Shown here: positions 1 to 18,965 of the stretch, in pieces
Layout of the letters: every line of letters begins with the position of its first letter
How positions within the stretch are numbered: position 1 is the first letter of the stretch
Assembly (NCBI RefSeq): GCF_013359595.1
Contig: NZ_JABFMP010000001.1
Location: 62,001-126,000 of the forward strand
Length of the DNA: 64,000 bases
Reading direction: 5' to 3'
From: Pseudomonas sp. C1C7
GTDB lineage: Bacteria; Pseudomonadota; Gammaproteobacteria; Pseudomonadales; Pseudomonadaceae
Notes under the pieces: model-generated
Database searches by the model: none
Told to the model about the DNA's origin: nothing
Seen by the model: only the letters and a program-made list of their open reading frames with translations
Position numbers and translations under genes: made by a program

Positions 1-173
1 GTGTAATCAATGTATTTGTGTTGCTTTAGCGAAGCGGAGTGTTTGGATTTGGCACGAACGGAAGGTGAAGCCGCCCCTTCATCATTCGACATCGAATCCG
101 TATCGATGCCGGTCTCCATCAGGAGAACCTCATCGTCGATGTCAAACTCCGGCACTTCTTTACTGAGAGCCAT
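1..173 (-). CDS. rpoS: RNA polymerase sigma factor RpoS, N-terminal part (cut by window edge)
   Basis: Only the first 57 codons are present; the gene continues left of the window. The protein starts MALSKEVPEFDIDDEVLLME, the typical acidic N-terminus of pseudomonad RpoS, the stationary-phase and general stress sigma factor. The ATG at 173 is preceded by AAAGGA at a good distance. nlpD lies upstream on the same strand, the classic nlpD-rpoS pair, in which a main rpoS promoter usually lies inside nlpD; I did not locate that promoter. The 104 bases between the two genes hold no gene. Confidence 0.95.
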   Translation of the reverse strand, partial: MALSKEVPEFDIDDEVLLMETGIDTDSMSNDEGAASPSVRAKSKHSASLKQHKYIDY

Positions 174-277
174 TGTTATAGTCCTTTGGTGAGTTCGACC
201 CCAAGCTCAAGCGGCGCCTTTATCCTTGGCAACGCTGGAGCCTGTCCCCTCTACGTGACGGAACAGGCTGGTAGCAA

Positions 278-1135
278 TCAACGGCGTGGCAGGAATTGCA
301 GCGGATCTACAGGTTTACCTTGGCGGCGAATCTCAAAATGCAGTTTCACCCGGTCTGTACCCGTTGACCCCATTTCGGCAATTGTCTGTCCGACCTTGAC
401 CTGCTGCCCCTCCCGAACCAACAGCCTGCGGTTATGTCCGTAGGCACTGACGTAGGTTTCGCTGTGTTTGATGATGACTAATTCGCCGTAGCCCCTTAAG
501 CCACTCCCGGCGTATACGACTGTCCCATCAGACGCAGCTAAAACAGGCTGTCCCAAATCTCCGGCGATATCAATTCCTTTATTCAAACTACCGTTTGAAG
601 AGAATTTTCCAATCAAAATGCCATTAGAAGGCCATCCCCAGCCGGTCGGGGCCGGGCCGGGAGGCGGCAAAGGCGCGGGTGCCGGCTTGTTGGCGACGGA
701 CGGTACAACCACCGGAGCGGCGGTAGTGGCACCGTCCACCGGACGGCGAATCACCGTGGTTTTACTCGAGGATGACGGCGTCGTATTGGTTGAACTGACC
801 ACCGTCGTCGGCGTTGAACCGGTGCGCCCATCGAAACGAATCGTCTGACCCGGATGGATCGTGTACGGCGCCGGAATGTTGTTGCGCGCCGCCAGGGCCT
901 TGTAGTCCCAGCCGTAGCGGAAGGCGATGGAGAACAGGGTGTCTTTGGGTCGGACGACGTACTGTCCGGTGGTGACTGCCGGGCGCTGGGCGACGGCGTT
1001 GTTGCGGTCGACGACGCGAACGTCGCTGGATTTGTTGCTGGAACAACCGACCAGCAAGGTGCTCATGACAAGGCCAGTCACCAGGCGCTGAAAGCTCGTT
1101 TTACCCATACGCTGCGCAATGACTGTGAGACTCAC
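278..1135 (-). CDS. nlpD: NlpD-type lipoprotein with LysM and LytM (M23) domains
   Basis: Envelope lipoprotein that activates cell-wall amidases during daughter-cell separation (family knowledge). The 285-residue protein has an N-terminal lipoprotein signal ending in a lipobox (LLVGC), a LysM peptidoglycan-binding domain (about residues 60-105, GQYVVRPKDTLFSIAFRYGW), a Pro/Ser/Thr-rich linker, and a C-terminal LytM domain ending in LHFEIRRQGKPVDP. Part of the M23 zinc-site pattern appears degenerate, as in amidase activators without hydrolase activity. I chose GTG at 1135 because GGAG sits six bases upstream and the protein then starts VSLTVIAQRMGK as in relatives; a longer frame up to 1309 lacks family similarity. 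Confidence 0.93.
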   Translation of the reverse strand: MSLTVIAQRMGKTSFQRLVTGLVMSTLLVGCSSNKSSDVRVVDRNNAVAQRPAVTTGQYVVRPKDTLFSIAFRYGWDYKALAARNNIPAPYTIHPGQTIRFDGRTGSTPTTVVSSTNTTPSSSSKTTVIRRPVDGATTAAPVVVPSVANKPAPAPLPPPGPAPTGWGWPSNGILIGKFSSNGSLNKGIDIAGDLGQPVLAASDGTVVYAGSGLRGYGELVIIKHSETYVSAYGHNRRLLVREGQQVKVGQTIAEMGSTGTDRVKLHFEIRRQGKPVDPLQFLPRR

Positions 1136-1347
1136 CCGCCGCTCCCTTTGTGGTGGCTGAAAATTTGATTTGCCCATGTGTCGGCAAGAAATGTCGCAAG
1201 TATAACGGCCCGTGCAGGCTTTACCCTTAATGAAGCGAAATGGCTTCACGCACACGTTTGCCGTTACACAAAACAACCTGTTTAACCTATCGACGCCGGT
1301 GTAAGACAAAGGCCATCGAAGAGAATTCAGCGTGCCTGAATAAATGC

Positions 1348-2761
<1,414 letters not shown>

Positions 2762-2774
<13 letters not shown>

Positions 2775-3820
2775 GGGCTGTCCGTCTGCCCTACCGGCAC
2801 CAGATCGACAAGTTCGCGCACCAATACGGTGGCGAAGCATCCGGCCGGCAGGACGAATTCCAGTTGCAGAATGTCAGGCTCGGGATAATGCCACGTCAAC
2901 CCGGCGATGGGCAGCCGCAGGATACGACGTTCGTGGCTCATTCCGGCGTTGATCAGCCAATCGCGAAGGTCGGCTTCGCGAGCGGCGATAGCCTGCTCCA
3001 GTTCATGGACAGCGCCCGTGGCCGGCGAGTCACCTTCGCCCCAGTGCGGCCCCGTCGGGTGCAGATCGAGAATCGCCAGGCGCGGGTCGCTGCACTCGGC
3101 TTCACCGGCGGGAAAGAAGCTGCGACTGTCGGTGAACGCCAGCAGATCGCCAACCTGTGCTTGCTGCCAGGTGCCGTCGGCGACGCGGGCGGCCAAGACC
3201 TGGTTGAACAGAAAACTGCGGGCGGTCGAGAGCAGACGCGAGCGAACATTGCGCTGCTCCGGCAAAGCCTTGCGCGCGGCCCAGGCACGGGCGTCGACCA
3301 CGTTGCCGCCGTCATGCCCGAAACGCTGGGCGCCGAAGTAATTGGGGATGCCTTGTTTGGCGATCAGTTGCAGGCGCGCGTCAATGGCGGCCTTGTCGCC
3401 GTCAAACTGGGTCAGGCGCAAGGTGAAGCCATTGGCCGAATGGGCACCGCGTTGCAGCTTGCGCTTGTGCCGGCTGGTCTTGAGGATTTTCAGCGTCTCG
3501 TTTTCCGCGGCCGAAAGATCCGGATCGGCCTTGCCCGGCAGCTGCACACTGAACCACTGGCGGGTCAGCGCCTGACGGTCCTTGAGCCCCGCATAGCTGA
3601 CGGTGCGCAACGGCACGCCAGCGGCCTTGGCAATGCGCCGCGCCGCTTCCTCGGTGTTCAGGCCACGCTTCTCCACCCAGATCCACAGGTGTTCGCCGTC
3701 GCCGCTCAAGGGGATGTCGAGAACTTCATCGACCTGGAAATCTTCGGCGATGGCTTTCAGTACCGCCGTGCCGAGGGCCTCGCCATAGGCACGCGGGCCG
3801 AGTAATTGCAGTTCGTTCAT
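2762..3820 (-). CDS. truD: tRNA pseudouridine(13) synthase TruD
   Basis: Modifies U13 of tRNA-Glu to pseudouridine. The 352 residues contain the family signature [21 protein letters not shown], in which the Asp of GLKDR is the catalytic residue, and the [12 protein letters not shown] block near residue 160. Its ATG overlaps the ispF stop by four bases (ATGA), and its 3' end overlaps the surE start by 13. The order ispF-truD-surE-pcm is the usual proteobacterial one. Confidence 0.95.
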
Positions 3821-4290
3821 GCGCGCAGCAACAAGGCAACGGAATGCACGGCAATGCCTTCCTCGCGACCGACGAAGCCCAGCTTCTCGGTGGTGGTGGC
3901 CTTGACGTTCACTTGATCGAGTTCGACCTGAAGATCCGCGGCAATCAGTGCGCGCATCGATTCGATATGCGGGGCCATTTTCGGTGCCTGGGCGACGATG
4001 GTGTTGTCGACGTTGCCGACCTTCCAGCCCTTGGCGTGGATCAGTGCGACGACATGACGCAGCAGCGCGCGGCTGTCGGCGCCCTTGTACTGCGGGTCGG
4101 TGTCCGGGAAATGCTTGCCGATATCGCCCAGCGCGGCGGCGCCGAGCAAGGCATCGCTCAAGGCGTGCAGCAGGACGTCACCGTCGGAATGAGCGAGCAG
4201 CCCGAAGCCGTGTGCGATACGCACGCCGCCCAGAGTAATGAAATCGCCTTCAGCGAAACGGTGTACATCGTAGCCGTGGCCAATACGCAT
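3817..4290 (-). CDS. ispF: 2-C-methyl-D-erythritol 2,4-cyclodiphosphate synthase
   Basis: Forms the cyclodiphosphate intermediate of the MEP isoprenoid pathway. The 157-residue protein starts [12 protein letters not shown]; the zinc ligands D8, H10 and H42 are all present (DVH and [12 protein letters not shown]). ispD lies about 3.2 kb upstream on the same strand and dxr further on, so three MEP-pathway genes are in the window. The start codon directly follows the T-run of a hairpin (4291-4320), which leaves no ordinary Shine-Dalgarno spacer; the only G-rich stretch is within the stem. Confidence 0.96.
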   Translation of the reverse strand: MRIGHGYDVHRFAEGDFITLGGVRIAHGFGLLAHSDGDVLLHALSDALLGAAALGDIGKHFPDTDPQYKGADSRALLRHVVALIHAKGWKVGNVDNTIVAQAPKMAPHIESMRALIAADLQVELDQVNVKATTTEKLGFVGREEGIAVHSVALLLRA

Positions 4291-4320
4291 AAAAAAACGC
4301 CCCGATTTTTGTCAGGGCGT
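4291..4320 (-). terminator. Intrinsic terminator-like hairpin between fghA and ispF
   Basis: On the minus strand the sequence reads ACGCCCTGACAAAAATCGGGGCGT followed by seven T in all: a GC-rich stem, an A-rich loop and a U-tract. It follows the fghA stop by 11 bases. Unusually, the T-run ends exactly at the ispF ATG (4290), so termination and ispF initiation share the same bases. Confidence 0.75.
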
Positions 4321-4331
4321 GATTCTACCTG

Positions 4332-5180
4332 CTATTGGGCACCTAGAGCATGCGCGTGATGCCGCAAGTGATCTTCGATGAAACTGGCGATGAAGAAATA
4401 GCTGTGGTCATAGCCCGGTTGCAGGCGCAACGTCAGCGGATGACCGGCCATTTTGGTCGCCTGTTGCAAGGCTTCGGGCTTGAGCTGAGTGGCGAGGAAG
4501 TCGTCACGATCACCCTGATCCACCAGCAGCGGCAGCTTCTCGTCCGCCTCGGCGATCAAGGCACAGGCATCCCACTCGCGCCATTTCGAACGATCTTCGC
4601 CCAGGTAGCGGGTAAAGGCCTTTTGCCCCCAAGGGCAGTCCATCGGATTGTTGATCGGCGAGAACGCCGACACCGACAGATAACGACCCGGATTGCGCAA
4701 CGCACAGACCAGCGCCCCGTGGCCACCCATGGAGTGCCCGCTAATCCCGCGCTTGCCGGATGCAGGGAAATGCTCTTCGACCAGGGCCGGCAATTCCTGC
4801 ACGACATAGTCATGCATCCGATAGTGACGCGACCAGGGTTCCTGGGTGGCATTCAGATAGAACCCGGCCCCCAGGCCGAAGTCCCAGGCACCGTCAGGAT
4901 CACCCGGCACGTCGACACCGCGCGGGCTGGTGTCCGGCGCGACGATGATCAGACCCAGCTCGGCCGCCACGCGCATGGCGCCGGCCTTCTGCATGAAGTT
5001 CTCATCGGTGCAGGTCAGGCCCGAGAGCCAGTACAACACCGGCAACTTGCCGCCCTGCTCCGCCTGCGGCGGCAGATACACGGCGAATACCATGTCACAG
5101 CCGAGGGTTTCCGAGCGATGGCGATAACGCTTGTGCCAGCCACCGAAGCTTTTCTGGCAAGAAATGTTTTCCAGAGTCAT
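4332..5180 (-). CDS. fghA: S-formylglutathione hydrolase
   Basis: Hydrolyses S-formylglutathione to formate and glutathione, the second step of glutathione-dependent formaldehyde detoxification. The 282-residue alpha/beta hydrolase has the esterase-D nucleophile motif [10 protein letters not shown] and a C-terminal [10 protein letters not shown] carrying the catalytic His. The start at 5180 ([15 protein letters not shown]) matches the family; nine extra upstream codons in the open frame are unlikely. It sits directly downstream of adhC, whose product supplies its substrate; the two are separated by 89 bases that hold a repeat. Confidence 0.95.
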   Translation of the reverse strand: MTLENISCQKSFGGWHKRYRHRSETLGCDMVFAVYLPPQAEQGGKLPVLYWLSGLTCTDENFMQKAGAMRVAAELGLIIVAPDTSPRGVDVPGDPDGAWDFGLGAGFYLNATQEPWSRHYRMHDYVVQELPALVEEHFPASGKRGISGHSMGGHGALVCALRNPGRYLSVSAFSPINNPMDCPWGQKAFTRYLGEDRSKWREWDACALIAEADEKLPLLVDQGDRDDFLATQLKPEALQQATKMAGHPLTLRLQPGYDHSYFFIASFIEDHLRHHAHALGAQ

Positions 5181-5199
5181 GGGAGTTCTCCCAGCGACA

Positions 5200-5262
5200 A
5201 GCCACAAGCCGCAAGCTGTAAGAAGGCGCGCCCACTTGCAGCTTGCAGCTTATGGCTCACAG
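5200..5262. repeat. GCAAGCTGTAAG / CTTGCAGCTTGC imperfect inverted repeat
   Basis: Between adhC and fghA the motif CAAGCCGCAAGCTGTAAG is followed by an inverted, partly duplicated copy (ACTTGCAGCTTGCAGCTTAT). Such short CTTGCAGCTTG-type repeats are common between Pseudomonas genes. It could fold in the adhC-fghA mRNA, but I see no T-run. Confidence 0.5.
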
Positions 5263-5269
5263 CTGCTTC

Positions 5270-6474
<1,205 letters not shown>

Positions 6475-6489
6475 CAGGGATAATCACCA

Positions 6490-7386
6490 ATGTCCGAGAG
6501 TCGCTGGGAAGGTATAGACGAGTTCGTCGCCGTCGCCGAATGCAGCCAGTTCACGGCGGCGGCCGAACGACTGGGGGTTTCTTCCTCCCACATCAGTCGA
6601 CAAATCGCACGCCTTGAAGAGCGCTTGCAGACGCGACTGCTCTACCGCAGTACCCGTCGGGTCACCCTGACCGAAGCCGGGCAGACCTTTTTGCAGCATT
6701 GCCAGCGCTTGCAGGATGGCCGCGAAGAAGCGCTGCGCGCAGTGGGCGACTTGACCAGCGAACCCAAGGGCATGCTGCGCATGACCTGCGCCGTGGCCTA
6801 CGGCGAGCGGTTCATCGTGCCGCTGGTGACGCGGTTCATGGGACTGTATCCGCAGCTGCGGATCGACATTGAACTGACCAATCGCCAATTGGACCTGGTG
6901 CATGAAGGGCTGGATCTGGCGATCCGCCTCGGTCGCCTCCAGGACTCGCGACTGGTGGCCACGCGCCTGGCGCCACGACGCATGTACTTGTGCGCGTCAC
7001 CGTCCTACCTCGAACGGTATGGTCGCCCACACAGCTTGTCGGAACTGAGCCGGCATAACTGCCTCATCGGCAGTTCGGACCAGTGGCAGCTGGAACAGAA
7101 CGGGCGGGAATTTTCGCAGCGGGTACAGGGAAACTGGCGTTGCAACAGTGGGCAAGCGGTGCTGGATGCGGCGTTGCAGGGGGTCGGGTTGTGTCAGCTG
7201 CCGGACTATTACGTGCTGGAGCATCTGAAGAGCGGTGCGTTGATTTCGCTGCTTGAAGCGCATCAACCGCCTAACACGGCGGTTTGGGCGCTGTATCCGC
7301 AGCAGCGGCATCTGTCGCCGAAGGTGCGCAAGTTGGTGGATTATTTGAAGGAAGGGTTGGCGCAGCGGCCGGAGTACAGGATTTAA
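6490..7386 (+). CDS. LysR-family transcriptional regulator
   Basis: The 298-residue protein has an N-terminal winged helix-turn-helix (about residues 5-63: FVAVAECSQFTAAAERLGVS, then SRQIARLEERLQTRLLYRSTRRV) and a LysR substrate-binding domain beginning near residue 90. It is the only rightward gene in the first 33 kb and is divergent from adhC, so regulation of adhC-fghA in response to formaldehyde or a related compound is plausible but unproven. An inverted-repeat site lies between the two genes. A perfect hairpin follows the stop codon. Confidence 0.9.
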   Translation: MSESRWEGIDEFVAVAECSQFTAAAERLGVSSSHISRQIARLEERLQTRLLYRSTRRVTLTEAGQTFLQHCQRLQDGREEALRAVGDLTSEPKGMLRMTCAVAYGERFIVPLVTRFMGLYPQLRIDIELTNRQLDLVHEGLDLAIRLGRLQDSRLVATRLAPRRMYLCASPSYLERYGRPHSLSELSRHNCLIGSSDQWQLEQNGREFSQRVQGNWRCNSGQAVLDAALQGVGLCQLPDYYVLEHLKSGALISLLEAHQPPNTAVWALYPQQRHLSPKVRKLVDYLKEGLAQRPEYRI

Positions 7387-7390
7387 GAGC

Positions 7391-7466
7391 AAAAGATCGC
7401 AGCCTTCGGCAGCTCCGACACGGGATCGCGTTTCCATGTAGGAGCTGCCGAAGGCTGCGATCTTTT
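7391..7466. repeat. Perfect 26-bp inverted repeat (REP-like) between convergent genes
   Basis: The left arm 7391-7416 contains GATCGCAGCCTTCGGCAGCT and its exact reverse complement lies at 7441-7466, with a 24-base loop. It separates the convergent LysR gene and ispD and could end transcription from both sides. The right arm overlaps the ispD stop codon by two bases. The core GGAGCTGCCGAAGGCTGCGA is a known dispersed repeat type in Pseudomonas. Confidence 0.85.
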
Positions 7467-8172
7467 AGCGGCGGTTAGCCCAGCGCTGCCGCAACCAGTC
7501 GAGATCTTCGGGGCGAGTGACCTTGAGATTATCCGAGCGGCCTTCGATCAGCCGCGGCGACTGCCCCGACCACTCCATGGCCGACGCTTCATCGGTAATC
7601 ACCGCATCCGCCACAAGACTGTCCGCCAGCGCCCGATGCAAGGCACCGAGGCGGAACATCTGTGGCGTATAGGCTTGCCAGATCACGCTGCGGTCCACGG
7701 TTTCAACCACGCGACCCTGCTTGTCAACCCGCTTGAGCGTGTCCCGCGCCGGCACCGCCAGCAGCCCGCCCACCGGGTCATCCGCAAGTTCGGCCAGCAG
7801 GTTATCCAGATCGTCACGGCTCAGGTTCGGACGCGCCGCATCGTGCACCAGCACCCAATCGTCATCGCCCGCGCCCTGCCCGTGCAGATGCAGCAACGCA
7901 TTGAGCACCGAACCGGAGCGTTCGGCGCCGCCTTCGACACGGGCAATGCGCGGGTCGCTGGCGCAGGCCAGGTTTGGCCAGTAGGGATCATCGACAGCAA
8001 GACTGACCACCACGCCCTTGAGGCTTGGGTGATCGAGGAAACAGCCGAGGCTGTGTTCGAGAATTGTGCGCCCGCCCAGTTGCAGGTATTGCTTGGGACG
8101 GTCCGCGGCCATACGGGCACCGACGCCCGCGGCAGGAATCACGGCCCAGAAGGCCGGCAGAGACTGGTTCAT
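7465..8172 (-). CDS. ispD: 2-C-methyl-D-erythritol 4-phosphate cytidylyltransferase
   Basis: Makes CDP-methylerythritol from MEP and CTP in the isoprenoid pathway. The 235-residue protein opens with the nucleotide-binding motif VIPAAGVGARMAADRPKQYL and has the VLVHDAARP block and the ITDEASAMEW segment typical of IspD. Its ATG overlaps the ftsB stop by four bases. The last codons run into one arm of a perfect inverted repeat. Confidence 0.95.
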   Translation of the reverse strand: MNQSLPAFWAVIPAAGVGARMAADRPKQYLQLGGRTILEHSLGCFLDHPSLKGVVVSLAVDDPYWPNLACASDPRIARVEGGAERSGSVLNALLHLHGQGAGDDDWVLVHDAARPNLSRDDLDNLLAELADDPVGGLLAVPARDTLKRVDKQGRVVETVDRSVIWQAYTPQMFRLGALHRALADSLVADAVITDEASAMEWSGQSPRLIEGRSDNLKVTRPEDLDWLRQRWANRR

Positions 8173-8447
8173 TGTGCCAACTGGTAAAGGGTTTCACCGT
8201 CCTTGACCATGCCCAATTCATGGCGAGCCCGTTCTTCAACGGTCTCCATGCCCTTCTTCAACTCGCTGACTTCAGCGTCCATCACCCGATTGCGCTCCAG
8301 CAACGCCTCGTTCTCGGCATGCTGATCCGCAATCTGCTGCGTCAGCTCGGCCACTTGCGCCAGGCTGCCATTACCCACCCACAGGCGGTACTGCAGGCCG
8401 GCCAGCAACAGAAGCAAGACGAGGAACAACCAATTGGGACTGCGCAT
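8169..8447 (-). CDS. ftsB: Cell division protein FtsB
   Basis: Small bitopic inner-membrane protein of the FtsQLB divisome complex. The 92 residues comprise a short cytoplasmic start (MRSPNW), one transmembrane segment (LFLVLLLLLAGLQYRLW), a coiled coil through about residue 65 and the conserved VEERARHELGMVKDGE segment. It lies between eno and ispD, the usual gammaproteobacterial position. 170 bases separate it from eno. Confidence 0.93.
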   Translation of the reverse strand: MRSPNWLFLVLLLLLAGLQYRLWVGNGSLAQVAELTQQIADQHAENEALLERNRVMDAEVSELKKGMETVEERARHELGMVKDGETLYQLAQ

Positions 8448-8503
8448 CGAATATCAGGTATCCAGTGAAAAAAGACCGCCACACCAAAACATGAAGCTAC
8501 TGA

Positions 8504-8537
8504 CAGCACGAAGCCTGGAAGAACCAGGCTTGTGCTG
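8504..8537. other. Strong hairpin between eno and ftsB
   Basis: CAGCAC(G)AAGCCTGG pairs with CCAGGCTTGTGCTG across a five-base loop: a 14-bp stem with one bulged G. There is no T-run after it on the minus strand, so it is not a standard terminator; it may stabilise the eno 3' end or partly attenuate ftsB-ispD. Confidence 0.6.
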
Positions 8538-8617
8538 ATAAGGCATCAGATTAGTGGCAAAAACGTCGCCGTAGCGATTTTTCCGACACAATCTGTCGTC
8601 TTTTTTTCAGTCATCGA

Positions 8618-9958
<1,341 letters not shown>

Positions 9959-10006
9959 TTACCGTCGGCAAGTGATGTGCAGCGGGGCAGACTTGCGGAC
10001 GACAAG

Positions 10007-10028
10007 GCTCAGGCCCGAGGGCCTGAGC
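10007..10028 (-). terminator. Hairpin between kdsA and eno
   Basis: GCTCAGGCCC and GGGCCTGAGC form a perfect dyad with almost no loop, 37 bases after the kdsA stop. The T-run on the minus strand is poor (CTTGTC), so it may be only a weak terminator or an mRNA 3' stabiliser. Confidence 0.5.
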
Positions 10029-10064
10029 GTTTAATCGTGCGGTACTTTACCGGAGAAATGAGGA

Positions 10065-12568
<2,504 letters not shown>

Positions 12569-12821
12569 TTAAAGCGGTCCGAGCCGCCCGGGAAAGCGAA
12601 GGAAGGCCGAAGCCCCCGATCACCTGCATTAATCACAGTGCACCTTTCAAAAAAACCGCCGCGTTGGGACAGACCGGGAGATGAAACTCCGGTTCGTTTT
12701 TCGCTACACATTTTTTGGAATCGCCCAGCAAAGACTGCTTGGTAATCGGCAACTCCTGCAATTCAGGCGAATCCACAGAAGTTGTATCAAGAAGGGAGCG
12801 TAGTCTACCGGAATGCCCCTT

Positions 12822-14150
12822 TCATCTCAAACCTTGATCTTCGACCGGCGGCTGCCAGTGCAAACGCCAGCTGCCCGAAGGACCGCCATCGAGCCCGTCG
12901 ATATTGGCTACCGCCAGCAATTGCCCGCCCGCGAACAGCAGCGGCAATCTGCCGCGCACGAACAGCGGGACCGCGCTTTCATTGAGCAAACGCTTCAGAT
13001 CACGATGTCCGCGACCGGCCAGCGCCATCACCTCTCCCCCTTCACGATAGTGGATCTGCAGGGGGCCAGCGGGGATTTGGCCCGTGAGCGTGAGCACGCC
13101 ATTGTCAGGTAATGTCAGGGTTTGCGAGGGATCGGGCCAGCCCTCGACCGCCGGCACTGCACGCAACCAGGCACCCGACAGCCACCAGATGCGCCCACCC
13201 GCGCGATGCAACTCTCCATCGGCCAGGCGCCAGATCGGCCGGGCATCGCCGGTGGCGTCGCGCAGGCTTTCCCAACCCGACCAATGGTCGCTGTCAGGCA
13301 TGCGCGTGAGCGGCGCTAGCCAGTGACCGAGGGCATTGCGCTGACGAGCGGCGGAAAGTTCTGCCAGCGGCGCCAGCTCCAGCGACGGCAAACCCAGCCA
13401 ATCGAATTGACTGTCGGTACGCGCCTGGCTCAAGTCGATCTGCGCCAGTTCATCGAGCAGCCCCTGCGCCTCATTGAAATGCTCCGCGCTGCGAGCCATG
13501 GTCGCCATCGCTTGCGGCCAGCGTGAAGTCAGCGCAGGGAACACCTGATGACGCAGGTAGTTGCGCGAAAACTGATGATCCTGGTTGGATGGGTCTTCGA
13601 TCCAGCTCAACCGGTGCTCGGTGGCATAAGCCTCCAGCTCCGTTCGGCTGACATCAAGCAATGGCCGCAAGAGATAACCACTCCCGAGAGCACGCTGGCG
13701 TGGCATGCCGGACAAGCCTCGCACTCCCGCGCCACGCAACAGACGAAACAACAGGGTTTCGGCCTGATCATCGCGATGCTGGGCGGTCAGCAGGATTTCG
13801 TTGCGCTGAACAGCCTCGATGAAGGCGGCATACCGCGCATCCCGGGCCGCGCGTTCAAGGCTGGCGCCAGGCCGAACCTGAACGCGAACGATCTGAAGCG
13901 GCACACCCAGGCCATCACACACCGACTGGCAGTGCTGCGGCCAGGCATCAGCCGCGGCCTGAAGGCCGTGATGAACATGGATGGCGCTCAGCGCCGGCAG
14001 GGATTCGGTTCTGGATAGATGTGCAAGCAGGTGCAGCAGGACGGTGGAATCGAGACCACCGGAGAAAGCGACGCGCCAGGTGGTGGCGTTGCGCCAGGGC
14101 GCGAGATTCAGCAGAAGCCGGGCAGCAAGATCAATCTTTGACTGGCTCAT
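12822..14150 (-). CDS. tilS: tRNA(Ile)-lysidine synthase
   Basis: Converts C34 of the CAU tRNA-Ile anticodon to lysidine so that it reads AUA. The 442-residue protein has the PP-loop ATPase motif FSGGLDSTVLLHLL, the HHGLQ block, AQHRDDQAETLLFRLLRGAG, RPLLDVSRTELEAY and WIEDPSNQD, then the C-terminal TilS domains. The start at 14150 (MSQSKIDLAARLL) was chosen over an ATG six codons earlier by similarity of length. It lies downstream of accA; a REP pair separates them. Confidence 0.94.
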   Translation of the reverse strand: MSQSKIDLAARLLLNLAPWRNATTWRVAFSGGLDSTVLLHLLAHLSRTESLPALSAIHVHHGLQAAADAWPQHCQSVCDGLGVPLQIVRVQVRPGASLERAARDARYAAFIEAVQRNEILLTAQHRDDQAETLLFRLLRGAGVRGLSGMPRQRALGSGYLLRPLLDVSRTELEAYATEHRLSWIEDPSNQDHQFSRNYLRHQVFPALTSRWPQAMATMARSAEHFNEAQGLLDELAQIDLSQARTDSQFDWLGLPSLELAPLAELSAARQRNALGHWLAPLTRMPDSDHWSGWESLRDATGDARPIWRLADGELHRAGGRIWWLSGAWLRAVPAVEGWPDPSQTLTLPDNGVLTLTGQIPAGPLQIHYREGGEVMALAGRGHRDLKRLLNESAVPLFVRGRLPLLFAGGQLLAVANIDGLDGGPSGSWRLHWQPPVEDQGLR

Positions 14151-14172
14151 ATCGATCCCTTTGCACAATCAA

Positions 14173-14264
14173 ATGTGGGAGCGGGCTTGCTCGCGAAGAG
14201 GGCATCACATTCAACATCATCGTTGACTGATACACCGCTTTCGCGAGCAAGCCCGCTCCCACAT
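14173..14264. repeat. REP pair (25-bp inverted repeat) between accA and tilS
   Basis: TGTGGGAGCGGGCTTGCTCG is part of the left arm at 14173-14197; the exact reverse complement is at 14240-14264. This is the commonest REP type of the P. fluorescens group, arranged as a divergent pair (a REPIN-like doublet) with 42 bases between. Confidence 0.9.
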
Positions 14265-14282
14265 GGATGAAGCGAGGCCTGC

Positions 14283-15230
14283 TTACAGACCGTAGCTCAT
14301 CAGACGCTCGTAACGACGATCCAGCAGCGCCTTGTGATCGAGCTTCTTGAGCATCGCCAGTTGCGAGCTCAGTTCGGCACGGATCGAGGCCGCCGCAGTG
14401 GCCGGATCACGGTGCGCACCGCCCAGAGGCTCGTTGATCACCTTGTCCACGATGCCCAGGCCTTTGAGGCGCTCGGCGGTGATGCCCATGGCTTCGGCGG
14501 CATCCGGTGCTTTTTCCGCGGTTTTCCACAGAATCGAGGCGCAACCTTCCGGCGAGATCACCGAGTAGGTCGAGTACTGCAGCATGTTCAGCTGGTCGCA
14601 GACGCCGATCGCCAGCGCACCACCGGAACCACCTTCACCGATAACGGTGGCGATGATCGGGGTTTTCAGGCGCGCCATGACGCGCAGGTTCCAGGCGATC
14701 GCTTCGCTCTGGTTGCGCTCTTCGGCGTCGATGCCCGGATAAGCGCCCGGGGTGTCGATGAAGGTCAGGATCGGCATCTTGAAGCGTTCGGCCATTTCCA
14801 TCAGGCGGCAAGCCTTGCGGTAGCCTTCCGGACGCGGCATGCCGAAGTTGCGGCGAACCTTTTCGCGCACTTCGCGACCTTTCTGGTGACCGATCACCAT
14901 CACTGGCTGGTCGTCCAGACGGGCGATACCACCCACGATGGCGGCGTCGTCGGAGAAGTGGCGGTCACCGTGCAATTCATCGAACTCGGTGAAGATGTGA
15001 TCGATGTAGTCCAGGGTGTACGGGCGCTTCGGGTGGCGCGCCAGACGTGCGATCTGCCAGCTGGTCAGCTTGCCGAAGATGTCTTCGGTCAAGGTTTTGC
15101 TCTTGTCCTGCAGGCGGGAGATCTCATCGCCGATATTCAGCGAATTGTCATTACCGACCAAGCGCAACTCTTCGATCTTGGCTTGCAGGTCGGCGATCGG
15201 CTGTTCGAAATCCAGGAAATTCGGGTTCAT
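14283..15230 (-). CDS. accA: Acetyl-CoA carboxylase carboxyltransferase subunit alpha
   Basis: Alpha subunit of the carboxyltransferase that makes malonyl-CoA, the first committed step of fatty acid synthesis. The 315 residues start [22 protein letters not shown]; recognisable blocks are [58 protein letters not shown] and [18 protein letters not shown] at 15230 is preferred over nine further upstream codons. dnaE is upstream across 139 bases that hold no gene. Confidence 0.97.
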   Translation of the reverse strand: MNPNFLDFEQPIADLQAKIEELRLVGNDNSLNIGDEISRLQDKSKTLTEDIFGKLTSWQIARLARHPKRPYTLDYIDHIFTEFDELHGDRHFSDDAAIVGGIARLDDQPVMVIGHQKGREVREKVRRNFGMPRPEGYRKACRLMEMAERFKMPILTFIDTPGAYPGIDAEERNQSEAIAWNLRVMARLKTPIIATVIGEGGSGGALAIGVCDQLNMLQYSTYSVISPEGCASILWKTAEKAPDAAEAMGITAERLKGLGIVDKVINEPLGGAHRDPATAAASIRAELSSQLAMLKKLDHKALLDRRYERLMSYGL

Positions 15231-15369
15231 AGGCGTCCGTCTTGGGTCGACGTCCAAGAGAGCTTGGGCCGGCCGGTTGTCTATTCGCGCCCTACCTTAA
15301 GGGAGAGGCGCGTTGAGGTCGAGATTAAAAATTCAGGTCACGCTCAGGGCAAACTGATAGCACTGACCG

Positions 15370-18891
<3,522 letters not shown>

Positions 18892-18918
18892 AGTGATCCT
18901 GTAAGTCATGAAAACAAC

Positions 18919-18942
18919 AAGGCCCGGATTGTACCGGGCCTT
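18919..18942 (-). terminator. Hairpin between rnhB and dnaE
   Basis: AAGGCCCGG and CCGGGCCTT form a perfect 9-bp stem with a six-base loop. On the minus strand it is followed by GTTGTTTTC, a moderate U-tract. It may partially terminate the lpxB-rnhB transcript before dnaE. Confidence 0.6.
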
Positions 18943-18965
18943 GGTAGAAAAAATCAGCCTCGCGA

